A stretch of 42,383 bases of DNA from an uncultured Lachnospiraceae bacterium (GCA_934402515.1 CAKRTZ010000018.1:1-42383), one strand, 5' to 3'; positions 16,881-26,485 are shown, counted from the first letter of the stretch. Numbers and translations are program-made. Notes: generated by a model not told the origin, from the sequence alone.

Positions 16881-18263
16881 TTATTTGGAAAGATATTCGT
16901 CAATACCCTTGGCAGCTGCTTTTCCCGCCCCCATTGCAAGAATAACAGTTGCAGCTCCGGTCACGGCATCACCACCGGCATATACGCCCTCTTTGGTAGT
17001 CTGTCCGTTTTCTTCCTCAGCAACGATACATTTCCATTTATTGACCTCCAATCCTTTGGTTGTGGAAGAAATCAAGGGATTCGGTGAAGTTCCCAGTGAC
17101 ATGATTACTGCATCCACATCCATGTCAAATTCAGAACCGGGTACTTCCACAGGTCTGCGTCTTCCGGATGCATCAGGCTCTCCCAGTTCCATACGGATGC
17201 AGCGGATACCGGTTACATTACTGTTTTCATCTGTGAGAATCTCTACGGGATTGGTGAGCAGATCGAAAATGATACCCTCTTCCTTTGCGTGATGTACTTC
17301 TTCCACACGGGCAGGTAATTCTTCTTCACTTCTGCGGTACACAATATGTACCTCCGCGCCCAGACGAAGTGCGGTTCTTGCAGCATCCATTGCCACGTTT
17401 CCACCGCCGACCACAGCTACTTTCTTTGCACGCATAATAGGAGTCTGGGAATCCTCTTTAAAAGCTTTCATCAGATTGCTTCTGGTCAGATACTCGTTGG
17501 CAGAGAAAACTCCGTTGGCCTGCTCACCGGGAATACCCATAAATTTGGGAAGTCCTGCTCCGGAACCGATAAATACAGCGCTGAACCCTTCCTCTGTCAA
17601 CAATTCATCAATGGTAGTGGATTTCCCGATAACTACATCGGTTTCAATCTTCACACCTAATGCTTTTACGTTCTCAATTTCTTTCTTTACAACAGCTTCT
17701 TTCGGAAGACGGAATTCGGGAATACCGTATACCAGCACACCGCCCGCCTCATGCAAAGCTTCAAAGATCGTTACATCGTAGCCCATCTTTGCCAGGTCTC
17801 CGGCACAGGTCAGCCCAGAAGGGCCGGAGCCGATCACTGCTACTTTTTTCCCTTTTTTCTCTGCAGTCACTACAGGTTTAATCTCATTCTGGGTTGCCCA
17901 GTCTGCGACGAAACGCTCCAGTTTACCAATGGAAATCGGCTCGCCTTTAATTCCACGGATGCATTTACCCTCACACTGACTTTCCTGAGGACATACACGA
18001 CCACAGATTGCAGGAAGTGCAGAGGATTCGCTGATGGTATGATAAGCATCCTCGATCTGTCCGTTTTTTACTTCCTCAATAAATTTCGGAATATTAATCG
18101 CTACAGGACATCCTTTGATGCACTGTGCATTTTTGCAGTTGATGCAGCGGGAAGCCTCTTCCATTGCTTCCTCTTTGTTATATCCTAAGCACACCTCGTC
18201 AAAATTGGTTGCACGAACACTGGCTTCCTGTTCTCTGACGGGAGTTTTCTTTAATACGTCCAT
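16881..18263 (-). CDS. nfnB: NfnB / glutamate-synthase-small-subunit-like flavoprotein
   Basis: A 460-residue FAD/NADPH-binding oxidoreductase. The N-terminal iron-sulfur domain carries two cysteine clusters: CINCKNAQCIKGCP (about residues 40-53) and CGRVCPQESQCEGKC (about 87-101). These are followed by an FAD dinucleotide motif VIGSGPSGLTCAGDLAKMGY (about 145-164) and an NADPH motif VVGGGNVAMDAARTALRLGA (about 281-300). The protein resembles GltD/GltA, but its immediate partner is nfnA rather than a large glutamate synthase subunit. It is therefore most likely the large subunit of the electron-bifurcating NADH-dependent ferredoxin:NADP oxidoreductase, working in the cytoplasm. Confidence 0.9.
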   Translation of the reverse strand: MDVLKKTPVREQEASVRATNFDEVCLGYNKEEAMEEASRCINCKNAQCIKGCPVAINIPKFIEEVKNGQIEDAYHTISESSALPAICGRVCPQESQCEGKCIRGIKGEPISIGKLERFVADWATQNEIKPVVTAEKKGKKVAVIGSGPSGLTCAGDLAKMGYDVTIFEALHEAGGVLVYGIPEFRLPKEAVVKKEIENVKALGVKIETDVVIGKSTTIDELLTEEGFSAVFIGSGAGLPKFMGIPGEQANGVFSANEYLTRSNLMKAFKEDSQTPIMRAKKVAVVGGGNVAMDAARTALRLGAEVHIVYRRSEEELPARVEEVHHAKEEGIIFDLLTNPVEILTDENSNVTGIRCIRMELGEPDASGRRRPVEVPGSEFDMDVDAVIMSLGTSPNPLISSTTKGLEVNKWKCIVAEEENGQTTKEGVYAGGDAVTGAATVILAMGAGKAAAKGIDEYLSK

Positions 18264-18289
18264 TTCAATACCATGCCTTTCCTTTTCTA

Positions 18290-19168
18290 TTACTGGCAGT
18301 TGCCACAGCCGCCGTGATGAGTTGCGCCTTCTTTTTCTTTCAGGAAAGCTCGTCCCTCTTCCGTCTTGTAAATCTGCTGACGTTTCATCGCCTGGTCAAA
18401 ATCAACCAGATGTCCGTCAAACTCAGGTCCGTCTACACATGCAAATTTTACTTTGCCATCTACGGTTACACGGCAGGCACCACACATACCGGTTCCATCT
18501 ACCATGATGGGATTTAAGGAAACCACTGTGGGAATATTCAGTTCTTTGGTCAGTTTGCAGACAAATTTCATCATAATCATGGGGCCGATAGCCACGCAGA
18601 CATCATAGTGTCTGCCCTCGTCCACAAGACTCTGGAGAGTTGCCGTAACCATCCCGCTTCTGCCATAGGAACCATCATCGGTGGTCACATAAAGATTTCC
18701 AGCCACAGCCTCCATCTCTTTTTCCAGAATTAACAGGTCTTTCGTCTTGGCGCCAACAATGACATCCGCATCTACGCCCTGCTCATGCAGCCATTTCACC
18801 TGGGGATAAACCGGAGCGGTGCCCACACCACCGGCTATGAACAGAATTTTTTTGTTACGCAATTCTTCCACAGACTCTTCTGTCAGATCAGATGGTCTTC
18901 CCAACGGTCCTACAAAATCCTGAAAATAATCTCCGGCTTTCAGTGAAGTCATGCGCAGTGTGCTGGCTCCCACAACCTGAAATACAATGGTAATTGTTCC
19001 TTTTTCCCTGTTGTAATCACAGATGGTAAGGGGAATCCGCTCTCCCTCTTCGTCCATACGCACGATGACAAACTGTCCGGGCATACAGGATTTGGCCACT
19101 CTTTTTGCTTCTACTTCCATCAGGTAGATATTTGTAGTCAGCTCCCGTGCTTCTAAAATTTTGTACAT
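18290..19168 (-). CDS. nfnA: NfnA, ferredoxin-NADP(+) reductase subunit (PyrK-like)
   Basis: A 292-residue FAD/[2Fe-2S] protein of the PyrK/sulfide dehydrogenase family. FAD-binding residues lie in RIPLTICDY (about 64-72), the NAD-binding loop in FIAGGVGTAPVYPQ (about 110-123), and the cluster cysteines in GTGMCGACRVTVDGKVKFACVDG (about 225-247). The C-terminus carries further cysteines (GGCGNCQ). With NfnB it couples NADH and reduced ferredoxin to NADP reduction, supplying NADPH in anaerobes. It has a near-consensus promoter and starts an operon running through nfnB into the zinc-ribbon gene, rlmH and pdp. Confidence 0.9.
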   Translation of the reverse strand: MYKILEARELTTNIYLMEVEAKRVAKSCMPGQFVIVRMDEEGERIPLTICDYNREKGTITIVFQVVGASTLRMTSLKAGDYFQDFVGPLGRPSDLTEESVEELRNKKILFIAGGVGTAPVYPQVKWLHEQGVDADVIVGAKTKDLLILEKEMEAVAGNLYVTTDDGSYGRSGMVTATLQSLVDEGRHYDVCVAIGPMIMMKFVCKLTKELNIPTVVSLNPIMVDGTGMCGACRVTVDGKVKFACVDGPEFDGHLVDFDQAMKRQQIYKTEEGRAFLKEKEGATHHGGCGNCQ

Positions 19169-19192
19169 AGCTCTTACTCCTCTATACTTGAC

Positions 19193-19220
19193 ATTATAGT
19201 AATGATATAAAAATTCTCAA
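19193..19220 (-). promoter_or_regulatory. Sigma-A promoter for the nfnAB operon
   Basis: Minus strand: TTGAGA, 16-base spacer, perfect TATAAT, then a short leader and a GAGGAG ribosome binding site for nfnA. Confidence 0.8.
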
Positions 19221-19264
19221 AAAAGTGCAACCCCGGATTCTTTTTCCGTGAAATTCCACGAAAA

Positions 19265-20767
19265 CTACGGTGTATTCTCCTGGTCTGCCTGGGCTGCAAG
19301 CTGGGCATTCATCTGCAGCTGATAATACAGATCACTTTGAATCTCATAGGTCACTGTATCCCGCTGTACGCAGGTAAACAGCTGTCCCGAGTAAATATTT
19401 GCCGCATAGACTGCCCCGGTTTTGGTCTGGACTCCGGTGGCATCTTCATATAATTCCGGCAAAATATAAAAATCTGTGTTAAAGGTTTCGTCATGCACCA
19501 CACCGGTAAGCTGATACAGATATCTTCCGTTCATTCCCGGTGCATGTCCCTGCAAGTCAGTAATTTTCCCGTACTGCACAAAGGCTTCCAAAAGGGCATT
19601 GACACACTGGGTTGCTGAAATGGAATTCTCAATGTTGAGGTTATAGGAACGGGCTGTAATCTCCGATGCAATTCCCATTTCGTTATACGCAATAAACTTA
19701 AAATTGGATCTTCCCAAGGGCATTAACAGCGGTCCATTGTATACCTGACTGTCTCTGGTGGGATCTTTCAGATCCGTAGTATAGTAAACCGTTGTTCCCT
19801 CCTGCAGTTCAATCCGTATAATCTGCGGTGCCGTAAAATCGCCACTGTACAGATTAACTTCCGGTGCCGCCGGTGTAGGCACATCAATATCGTAGGTGCT
19901 GCTCACCACCTCGCTGAGCACACCGTGGGGATTCACATATACCGCTTTCACCGTAGTAACTCCGGGATTTAAAAAAATAGGAGCTGTATACACCTCCGAC
20001 TCTATTCCGGGTTCTGTACCGTCCAGTGTATAATAAATTGTACCGGAACCGGCTGCAATCAGTTTGATCGGTATCACTTCATCATAGTTTCCCGCCTGCA
20101 AACTGAATTCAGGTGCACTGGCAAGATAATCCCGATAGGCAGCGCGGATTTTTGTATCCGGGCATTGCTCCAACAGTTCACTCAGTTTTCCATAATCTCC
20201 GTTTGCTTCATAGATATCTACAATTTTACGGTATGCATTTTGTATATCGTCTTGAGATGCATATTGGGAAAATGCTACATCACACAGCGTCAATACTCCA
20301 TCATTGACATTTCCGGTCAGATAATAATAATCTGCAATCTCAAACAATAAGGAGACATTGCCGGGATCCAGTTCATAGGCCTTCTGCAGTTTCTCAATGG
20401 CAAGCGCATAATTATTTTTGCTCACTGCTGCATTGGCAAGCTTTACCTGATAGTCCGGAGAGGTCATCCGGTAATGATGAATCCCGATCATAATTCCCAA
20501 TCCTGCAATCAGGACTCCGACCACGGGAATCACCCAGAGAAGAAGGGTGAATCTTCGTTCCCGGACAGACTGCTCCGGAATTTCCTCCACTTCCTCTTCC
20601 AGGATCTCCTGCTCTGCCTCCAGTTCATCGAGAAAACCGGTAAGATTCTCGGAAATCCTGGTTTCCAGTTCCGGATCAAAATCAGGTACAATATGAATTT
20701 CTTCACCGCATTTTTCGCAATATAGCATTCCCTCAGGAATCTCAAAACCACAATGAGGGCAAATCAT
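19265..20767 (-). CDS. Zinc-ribbon/TPR membrane protein with chitobiase-type C-terminal repeats
   Basis: A 500-residue composite protein. The domains in order are a zinc ribbon (CPHCGFEIPEGMLYCEKCG, residues 3-21), an acidic segment, one membrane helix (about 74-95) and TPR-like helices (about 105-215, for example ALAIEKLQKAYELDPGNVSLL). Two copies of a CHB_HEX_C_1/Fn3-like repeat follow, marked by TIYYTLDGTEPGIESEVYTAP (about 240-260) and TVYYTTDLKDPTRDSQVYNGP (about 327-347). A unique C-terminal domain completes it. The topology suggests a cytoplasmic zinc finger and an exported TPR and sugar-binding-like part. It lies downstream of fhs and may be read with it. Function is unknown. Confidence 0.75.
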   Translation of the reverse strand: MICPHCGFEIPEGMLYCEKCGEEIHIVPDFDPELETRISENLTGFLDELEAEQEILEEEVEEIPEQSVRERRFTLLLWVIPVVGVLIAGLGIMIGIHHYRMTSPDYQVKLANAAVSKNNYALAIEKLQKAYELDPGNVSLLFEIADYYYLTGNVNDGVLTLCDVAFSQYASQDDIQNAYRKIVDIYEANGDYGKLSELLEQCPDTKIRAAYRDYLASAPEFSLQAGNYDEVIPIKLIAAGSGTIYYTLDGTEPGIESEVYTAPIFLNPGVTTVKAVYVNPHGVLSEVVSSTYDIDVPTPAAPEVNLYSGDFTAPQIIRIELQEGTTVYYTTDLKDPTRDSQVYNGPLLMPLGRSNFKFIAYNEMGIASEITARSYNLNIENSISATQCVNALLEAFVQYGKITDLQGHAPGMNGRYLYQLTGVVHDETFNTDFYILPELYEDATGVQTKTGAVYAANIYSGQLFTCVQRDTVTYEIQSDLYYQLQMNAQLAAQADQENTP

Positions 20768-20812
20768 CTAATTAAATACCTTTCTAAATTTCTGCCTCTA
20801 GGACAGGAATCC

Positions 20813-22483
20813 TTAGAATAATCCGGTGATCACACCATCTTTATTGACATCTACATTAAATGCTGCCGGCTGTTTCGGCAATCCCGGCATAGTCATTACC
20901 GTTCCTGTCAGCACTACGACAAAACCGGCTCCTGCAGATACATAGACATCACGGATATTCATGGTAAAACCGGTAGGTCTTCCCAACAGATTGGGATCAT
21001 CGGACAGAGAATACTGATTTTTTGCCATACAAATGGGAAGATTTCCAAACCCCAGTTCTTCCAGTTTCTGGATCTGTTTGTTTACTGCCGCTGTATAGCT
21101 TACGCTGTCAGCACCATAGATTTCCTTGGAAATGGTTTCGATCTTAGCCTTGATAGGCTGATTTTCATCATACAGAACATGGAAATCCGAGTTTTTCTCT
21201 TCCAGGGTTTTTAAAACCTTTTCCGCCAGAGCAATGCCACCCTCTCCGCCTTTTTCCCATACTTCGGATAAGGCAAATTCACACTTGTGCTCCTCACAGA
21301 AATTCTGGACAAAGGCTCTTTCCGCATCGGTGTCCGTTGCAAAAGCATTAAGGGTAACCACTACAGGCACTCCGTATTTGTGCAGATTTTCAATATGTTT
21401 CTCCAGATTGACAATTCCCTTCTGCAGTGCCTCCAGATTTTCCTTGGAAAGTTCTGCCTTAGGTACACCGCCATTGTATTTCAATGCACGGATGGTAGCA
21501 ACCAGAACAACCGCATCCGGTTTTAAGCCCGCCATACGGCATTTAATATCAAAGAATTTTTCTGCTCCCAAATCTGCTCCAAAGCCAGCCTCGGTAATAC
21601 AGTAATCTGCCATTTTCAGTGCTGTCTTTGTGGCGATCACAGAGTTACAGCCATGGGCAATATTTGCAAAAGGACCACCATGTACCAATGCCGGTGTATG
21701 TTCCAGGGTCTGGATCAAATTCGGCTTCAGCGCATCCTTTAACAAGGCTGCCATAGCCCCCACTGCCTTTAAATCCCTTGCAGTCACAGGCTGTCCTGCA
21801 AAATTGTAAGCCACAACCATACGGCCCAGACGTTCCTTCAGGTCATCCATGTCCTGAGCCAGGCATAACACAGCCATAATTTCAGAGGCTACTGTGATGA
21901 CGAAGTGGTCTTCTCTTACCACACCGTCCATCTTATTGCCAAGACCAACTACCACATTGCGAAGTACACGGTCATTCATATCCAGACAGCGTTTCCAAAC
22001 CACCTGTCTGGTATCAATTCCCAGTTCATTTCCCTGCTGGATATGGTTGTCCAGCAAAGCCGCCAGCAAATTGTTGGCAGAGGTAATGGCATGAAAATCC
22101 CCGGTAAAATGAAGATTTAAATCCTCCATGGGAACAACCTGTGCATAACCGCCGCCGGCTGCTCCGCCTTTAATGCCGAAACAAGGTCCAAGGGAAGGCT
22201 CACGCAATGCCAGTACTGCTTTTTTCCCCAGTTTTCCAAAGGCCTCTCCCAGGCCTACACTGGTGGTGGTCTTTCCCTCTCCTGCCGGTGTGGGATTGAT
22301 TGCGGTCACCAGGATCAATTTCCCGTCGGGATTACCTTCTATGCTCTTTATGTACTCATTGGAAAGCTTTGCCTTATACTTTCCGTACAATTCCAGATCA
22401 TCCTCTGCAATGCCAAGCTGGCTTGCAACCTTGGTAATCGGTTCCAGTACGCTCTCCTGTGCGATTTCAATGTCTGTCTTCAT
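20813..22483 (-). CDS. fhs: Formate-tetrahydrofolate ligase
   Basis: A 556-residue enzyme, full length. It makes 10-formyl-THF from formate, ATP and THF for one-carbon metabolism, including purine synthesis and the methyl branch of acetogenesis. The P-loop is TPAGEGKTTTSVGLGEAFG (about residues 65-83). The other family blocks LREPSLGPCFGIKGGAAGGG, FTGDFHAITSANNLLAAL and the later VHGGPFANIAHGCNSV are all present. Its ATG overlaps the ftsK stop by four bases (ATGA), so translation is coupled to ftsK. No other Wood-Ljungdahl gene is in the window. Confidence 0.97.
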   Translation of the reverse strand: MKTDIEIAQESVLEPITKVASQLGIAEDDLELYGKYKAKLSNEYIKSIEGNPDGKLILVTAINPTPAGEGKTTTSVGLGEAFGKLGKKAVLALREPSLGPCFGIKGGAAGGGYAQVVPMEDLNLHFTGDFHAITSANNLLAALLDNHIQQGNELGIDTRQVVWKRCLDMNDRVLRNVVVGLGNKMDGVVREDHFVITVASEIMAVLCLAQDMDDLKERLGRMVVAYNFAGQPVTARDLKAVGAMAALLKDALKPNLIQTLEHTPALVHGGPFANIAHGCNSVIATKTALKMADYCITEAGFGADLGAEKFFDIKCRMAGLKPDAVVLVATIRALKYNGGVPKAELSKENLEALQKGIVNLEKHIENLHKYGVPVVVTLNAFATDTDAERAFVQNFCEEHKCEFALSEVWEKGGEGGIALAEKVLKTLEEKNSDFHVLYDENQPIKAKIETISKEIYGADSVSYTAAVNKQIQKLEELGFGNLPICMAKNQYSLSDDPNLLGRPTGFTMNIRDVYVSAGAGFVVVLTGTVMTMPGLPKQPAAFNVDVNKDGVITGLF

Positions 22484-25359
22484 AGTGTCTCCTCCACATA
22501 TTGTTCAAACTGCTCCGGACTCATCAGTATTTTCCTCGGCTTTGTTCCCTCTTCTTCTCCGACCACTCCGGCATCTGCCAGCTGATCCATAATTCTCGCC
22601 GCACGATTGAATCCTATTTTAAATACACGCTGTAACATGCCAATGGATGCTTTATCTTTTTCGATAATAAATCTTCCCGCATCCACAAACAATTCATCAA
22701 TGGAAGCTCCACCGCCTCCGGTGCTGCCTCCTGTTCCGGAGCCGGAGCCAAGATTTTTGATCTGTGTTTCCACATCTTCACTGTATACATTGCCGATTGC
22801 CTGGTTTTTCAGGAAATCCACCACATCCGACACTTCTCTGTCGGATACAAATGCTCCCTGGATTCTGGCGGGTTTCGGATACCCCTGGGGATAAAACAGC
22901 ATGTCACCTTTCCCCAGAAGTTTCTCTGCTCCGTTCATGTCCAGAATTGTCCGGGAATCCACTCCGCTGGAAACCGCAAAAGCCACTCGGCTTGGCATGT
23001 TCGCCTTAATCAGACCCGTGATAACATCCACGGAAGGACGTTGTGTTGCAATAATCAGATGGATTCCCGCCGCACGGGCAAGCTGAGCCAGCCGGCAGAT
23101 AGATTCCTCCACTTCTCCCGGTGCTACCATCATCAGATCCGCTAACTCGTCCACAATGATGACAATCTGAGGAAGCTTGGCCGGAGCCTGAGGATCTCCT
23201 TTTGCCTGCATTTCCTCCACTTTTTTATTATATCCCTTTAAGTCACGAACATTAAAATCCGCAAACTTCTGATAACGATCCGTCATCTCTGCCACGCCCC
23301 AGTGTAAAGCCCCTGAAGCTTTCTTTGGATCTGTCACCACCGGAATCAGCAAATGAGGAATTCCGTTATAGACGGAAAGTTCTACTACTTTAGGATCAAT
23401 GAGAATCATTTTCACATCATCGGGATGTGCCTTGTACAGAATACTCATAATAATCGTATTGATACATACGGATTTACCGGAACCTGTAGATCCTGCTATG
23501 AGCATATGGGGCATCTTTCCGATATCTGCCACCACGGTTTTGCCTCCGATATCCTTTCCTACGGCAAAACAGATATTGCTCTGGAAATCTCTAAATTCCT
23601 TTGACTCCAGCAGATCCCTTAGAGGAACCGCCATATTTTCTTTGTTGGGAACTTCGATTCCCACGGCAGCCTTTCCCGGAATCGGGGCCTCGATACGGAT
23701 GTCCGTGGCCGCCAGATTCAGTTTAATATCATCGGAGAGTCCCACGATCTTGCTGACCTTCACACCCTGTTCCGGCTGGATTTCATAGCGGGTGACAGAA
23801 GGTCCCTGGCTGATATCCGTTACCGTTACCTTCACGCCAAAGGTTGCCAGTGTTTTTTCCAGCTGTGCCGCGGTGTCTGCCAGTTTCTGCCTAGAATCTC
23901 CCTTTCCGGTTCCACTGGGTTTTGCCAGCAGCGAAATGGGAGGGAACAAATATTTCTTTGGTTTCTCCGGTTTCGGCTGGGCAGTTGCAGCCGGCTGTAC
24001 TGCACCGGTTGCCGGAGCGCCCGTCCGCATTCCCTGTGTTGTAGAAGACTGTGATTTTGAAGGAACCGGATCACTGAAGGTCACCCCTCCCGATCCTGTC
24101 CGTTCTCCGCCGATTTTAGGTCGGTCTGCCTTCTTAAAGATGGAGCTGTCGTCCTTCGCCATATTGGACAAAGGATCTTCTTTTAAATATTCATCATGGA
24201 TTTCGCTTAATTTTGTCTTGGGTGTCTCTAAGTCGGGCACAACCTCCGTCACATTCTCCTGAGGATCTGCATCATCCGGGTACTCCCCATGAAACTGGAT
24301 GCCATGCATATCGGAGAGTTCCGGATGTTCTTCCGGGATCGGCATTGCCTCCCGTGATGCTCTGACCGTCTCCATCGGTGCCCATTCCGTTTCTTCTTCC
24401 TGATCCAATTCTGCTTTCAGGCTGTCCAGATCCAGCATAATCTCGTGAATATCATCCCTGCGTTTTGTATCCTGAGACTGAGGTTTTTGTAACTGTGTAT
24501 CCGTCATTACACCGGAAACTTTTTTGTCCATGCGCAGGATCTTCTCATCCTCCATTGCCTGCTCCGCCAGCCGTTCTTCCTCTTCCAGTCTGAGACGTTC
24601 CTGCTCTCTGCGCGCCTCGCGTTCCTTGCGTTCCCGTGCCTGTTCCTCTCTCTGGATGCGAAGTTCTTCCTTGCGTCTGGCGCTGGCTTCCCTTCTCTGG
24701 TCAGAACGTTCTCTTCTTCTCTCTGCCCCGTCTTCGGAATACTCCTGAAAAAGCGCTCCGCCCCGTTTCAGATCTTCGATCAGAGATCTCTCCGTTAAGA
24801 CAATAAGGCAAATCACGCCAATCACAAGAAGCACCAGAGCGGTGCCCACCACATCCAACAGATGAAACAGCATATAAGCCAGAGATCCGGCTATGATTCC
24901 GCCACCCACATGATTTTCGCTGCAGTTGAGATAAATTGCTTTAAAGTCGTAGGTATCCAGAGTCGTTGCCACGCCGCCAAAGAGTTCACACAGCATGGCA
25001 ACCAGGACGAAAAGTACCTGTGCTGCCACCAGTTTGCGCACTGCCACCGGATTGTCCCGGTTTGTGGTCCAGAACGCCAGCCCCAGAAAATAAAATACCG
25101 GGGCAAAATAAGCCGGCCACCCGAAAATTCCAAACTCTATGTTACTTAAAACATTTCCTACTGTACCAACAATGCCAAAATTACATAGAAACAGTACAAT
25201 ACATATTGCCAGGATGAGTACAAGCTTAATCTCATCAGACAATTCTACCCCGCTTGGCTGATTCTTCTGATTATGTCCTCGAGTATTTTTATTACGATTA
25301 TTCGCTTTTGATCTGCTATTTGTCGATTTCGTATTCCGGCTGCCTGATCTTGCTGCCAA
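22480..25359 (-). CDS. ftsK: DNA translocase FtsK/SpoIIIE
   Basis: A 959-residue DNA pump that clears chromosome DNA from the division or sporulation septum. A basic N-terminus is followed by about four membrane helices (residues 45-190). Next come a long Arg/Glu-rich coiled-coil and acidic linker (about 200-450), and then the RecA-like motor with Walker A GSTGSGKSVCINT and Walker B IVIIVDELADLMM. The C-terminal DNA-orienting gamma domain contains GMLQRVFKIGFNRAARIMDQL. I chose the TTG at 25359, which has a perfect GGAGG eight bases upstream. The in-frame ATG at 25437 lies inside the predicted -35 box and is ruled out if that promoter is right. Confidence 0.93.
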   Translation of the reverse strand: MAARSGSRNTKSTNSRSKANNRNKNTRGHNQKNQPSGVELSDEIKLVLILAICIVLFLCNFGIVGTVGNVLSNIEFGIFGWPAYFAPVFYFLGLAFWTTNRDNPVAVRKLVAAQVLFVLVAMLCELFGGVATTLDTYDFKAIYLNCSENHVGGGIIAGSLAYMLFHLLDVVGTALVLLVIGVICLIVLTERSLIEDLKRGGALFQEYSEDGAERRRERSDQRREASARRKEELRIQREEQARERKEREARREQERLRLEEEERLAEQAMEDEKILRMDKKVSGVMTDTQLQKPQSQDTKRRDDIHEIMLDLDSLKAELDQEEETEWAPMETVRASREAMPIPEEHPELSDMHGIQFHGEYPDDADPQENVTEVVPDLETPKTKLSEIHDEYLKEDPLSNMAKDDSSIFKKADRPKIGGERTGSGGVTFSDPVPSKSQSSTTQGMRTGAPATGAVQPAATAQPKPEKPKKYLFPPISLLAKPSGTGKGDSRQKLADTAAQLEKTLATFGVKVTVTDISQGPSVTRYEIQPEQGVKVSKIVGLSDDIKLNLAATDIRIEAPIPGKAAVGIEVPNKENMAVPLRDLLESKEFRDFQSNICFAVGKDIGGKTVVADIGKMPHMLIAGSTGSGKSVCINTIIMSILYKAHPDDVKMILIDPKVVELSVYNGIPHLLIPVVTDPKKASGALHWGVAEMTDRYQKFADFNVRDLKGYNKKVEEMQAKGDPQAPAKLPQIVIIVDELADLMMVAPGEVEESICRLAQLARAAGIHLIIATQRPSVDVITGLIKANMPSRVAFAVSSGVDSRTILDMNGAEKLLGKGDMLFYPQGYPKPARIQGAFVSDREVSDVVDFLKNQAIGNVYSEDVETQIKNLGSGSGTGGSTGGGGASIDELFVDAGRFIIEKDKASIGMLQRVFKIGFNRAARIMDQLADAGVVGEEEGTKPRKILMSPEQFEQYVEETL

Positions 25360-25408
25360 ATCAATCTCCTCCAAACTCAAGTGCCTAAACGCACAGTCAT
25401 ACTTATAT

Positions 25409-25437
25409 AGTATAGCATTGAAACGGCACCTTGTCAT
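25409..25437 (-). promoter_or_regulatory. Sigma-A promoter for ftsK-fhs
   Basis: Minus strand: ATGACA, 17-base spacer, TATACT. It lies about 50 bases upstream of the TTG start of ftsK, supporting that start. Confidence 0.75.
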
Positions 25438-25475
25438 TTATAAATTTACGAAGCTCCGGAGAGCCGCACGGAATC

Positions 25476-26366
25476 TCAATCGGATTGCATAATAAATTTC
25501 TTCAGCTGCCTTGCCGCCGCATTTAAAGGATGCTGGCTATCATATACCATACAGACATATCGTTTCGGTATTTTCTCTGTCAATGAAATCTGAACCACCT
25601 CATGTTGCCTGATTGCCTGCCTCACCATAGGCTCCGGCACAAACGCAAGGCCTAATTCACACTTTACTAACGGCAGAATCTGATCGGTGGTGGCCACCTC
25701 TGTGTCCGGCACCAGTTCCAGTCCCCTGGTCAGAAACCATTGCTCATAAAACCGGTAGGTCATAGTTTCCTTTCCCAGACAGATCAGAGGATAATTTTTT
25801 AGTTCTTCCAGGGATAATTCCTGACTTCCTAATGCTGTGAACGTTTTTCCTCCCACAAGGACCTCCTGAAAGGGCTGTAAACGTACTTCTTTTAAAAACG
25901 GCGGAATGTTCGTTGGTGTTGTCACCACTGCGAAGTCTATCTCTCCGTTTTTCACTGCCTGGATAGCCTGTGGTGTGGAATGGTTGTATATCTTAAGCCG
26001 AATTCCAGGATAAGACATGTGAAAATCTTTCAGGTAATCCAGTAAATAGATATTGAGGGCTGTTTCACTGGCTCCAATGGAAATACTGCCATGCTCTAAT
26101 CCTGTGGTGGAGGTCAGTTCCTCTTCCGCCGCCTGAATCTGTGCCATAGCCGCCGACACTCTGGAATAGAGATTCTCTCCTTCCGGTGTAAGCCGGACTC
26201 CCCGATTGGTCCGGATAAACAAGGTACACTGCATCTCATGTTCCAAATTATTCATTGCCCGGGTTACGTTAGGCTGACTGTTATTTAAAGCCTGTGCCGC
26301 TTTTGTGAAGTTTCCATACTTTCCAACAAAATAAAAAATTTTGTAATACTCGTAGTTTACGTTCAT
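25476..26366 (-). CDS. LysR-family transcriptional regulator
   Basis: A 296-residue LysR-type regulator. The N-terminal winged helix-turn-helix is visible as YEYYKIFYFVGKYGNFTKAA followed by QALNNSQPNVTRAMNNLEHE (residues 4-45). A linker helix and an effector-binding domain of the periplasmic-binding-protein type follow, with GSISIGASETALNIYLLDYL at its opening (about 93-112). The ATG at 26366 has AGAGGA six bases upstream. An ATG 21 bases further upstream lacks family similarity. It is transcribed away from argG and most likely controls the argG-purA-pyrBI operon and itself. The effector is not readable from sequence, although an aspartate- or arginine-linked metabolite is a natural guess. 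Confidence 0.9.
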   Translation of the reverse strand: MNVNYEYYKIFYFVGKYGNFTKAAQALNNSQPNVTRAMNNLEHEMQCTLFIRTNRGVRLTPEGENLYSRVSAAMAQIQAAEEELTSTTGLEHGSISIGASETALNIYLLDYLKDFHMSYPGIRLKIYNHSTPQAIQAVKNGEIDFAVVTTPTNIPPFLKEVRLQPFQEVLVGGKTFTALGSQELSLEELKNYPLICLGKETMTYRFYEQWFLTRGLELVPDTEVATTDQILPLVKCELGLAFVPEPMVRQAIRQHEVVQISLTEKIPKRYVCMVYDSQHPLNAAARQLKKFIMQSD

Positions 26367-26379
26367 GGTCTTCCTCTGA

Positions 26380-26411
26380 CATATCAATATATTATTTCAA
26401 TCATATCAATA
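26380..26411. promoter_or_regulatory. Direct-repeat candidate operator for the LysR regulator
   Basis: The 10-base sequence CATATCAATA occurs twice (26380-26389 and 26402-26411), 22 bases apart start to start, about two helical turns. The pair sits between the lysR start and the argG promoter, where a LysR regulator would be expected to bind. Confidence 0.45.
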
Positions 26412-26417
26412 ATAGTT

Positions 26418-26446
26418 TTTACTCATTTCTACCTGAACAGTATAAT
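26418..26446 (+). promoter_or_regulatory. Promoter of the argG-purA-pyrB-pyrI operon
   Basis: TTTACT, 17-base spacer, perfect TATAAT, about 40 bases before the argG ATG and its AAAGGAG site. The weak -35 next to the LysR-type repeats suits an activator-dependent promoter. Confidence 0.65.
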
Positions 26447-26485
26447 GTACCTCGATCAAAAATACAACACAAAGGAGCACATATT

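Noticed and set aside
25360..25437. Longer FtsK N-terminus from ATG 25437
   Set aside because: The ATG is inside the predicted -35 box and the segment overlaps the -10. The TTG at 25359 has a perfect GGAGG.
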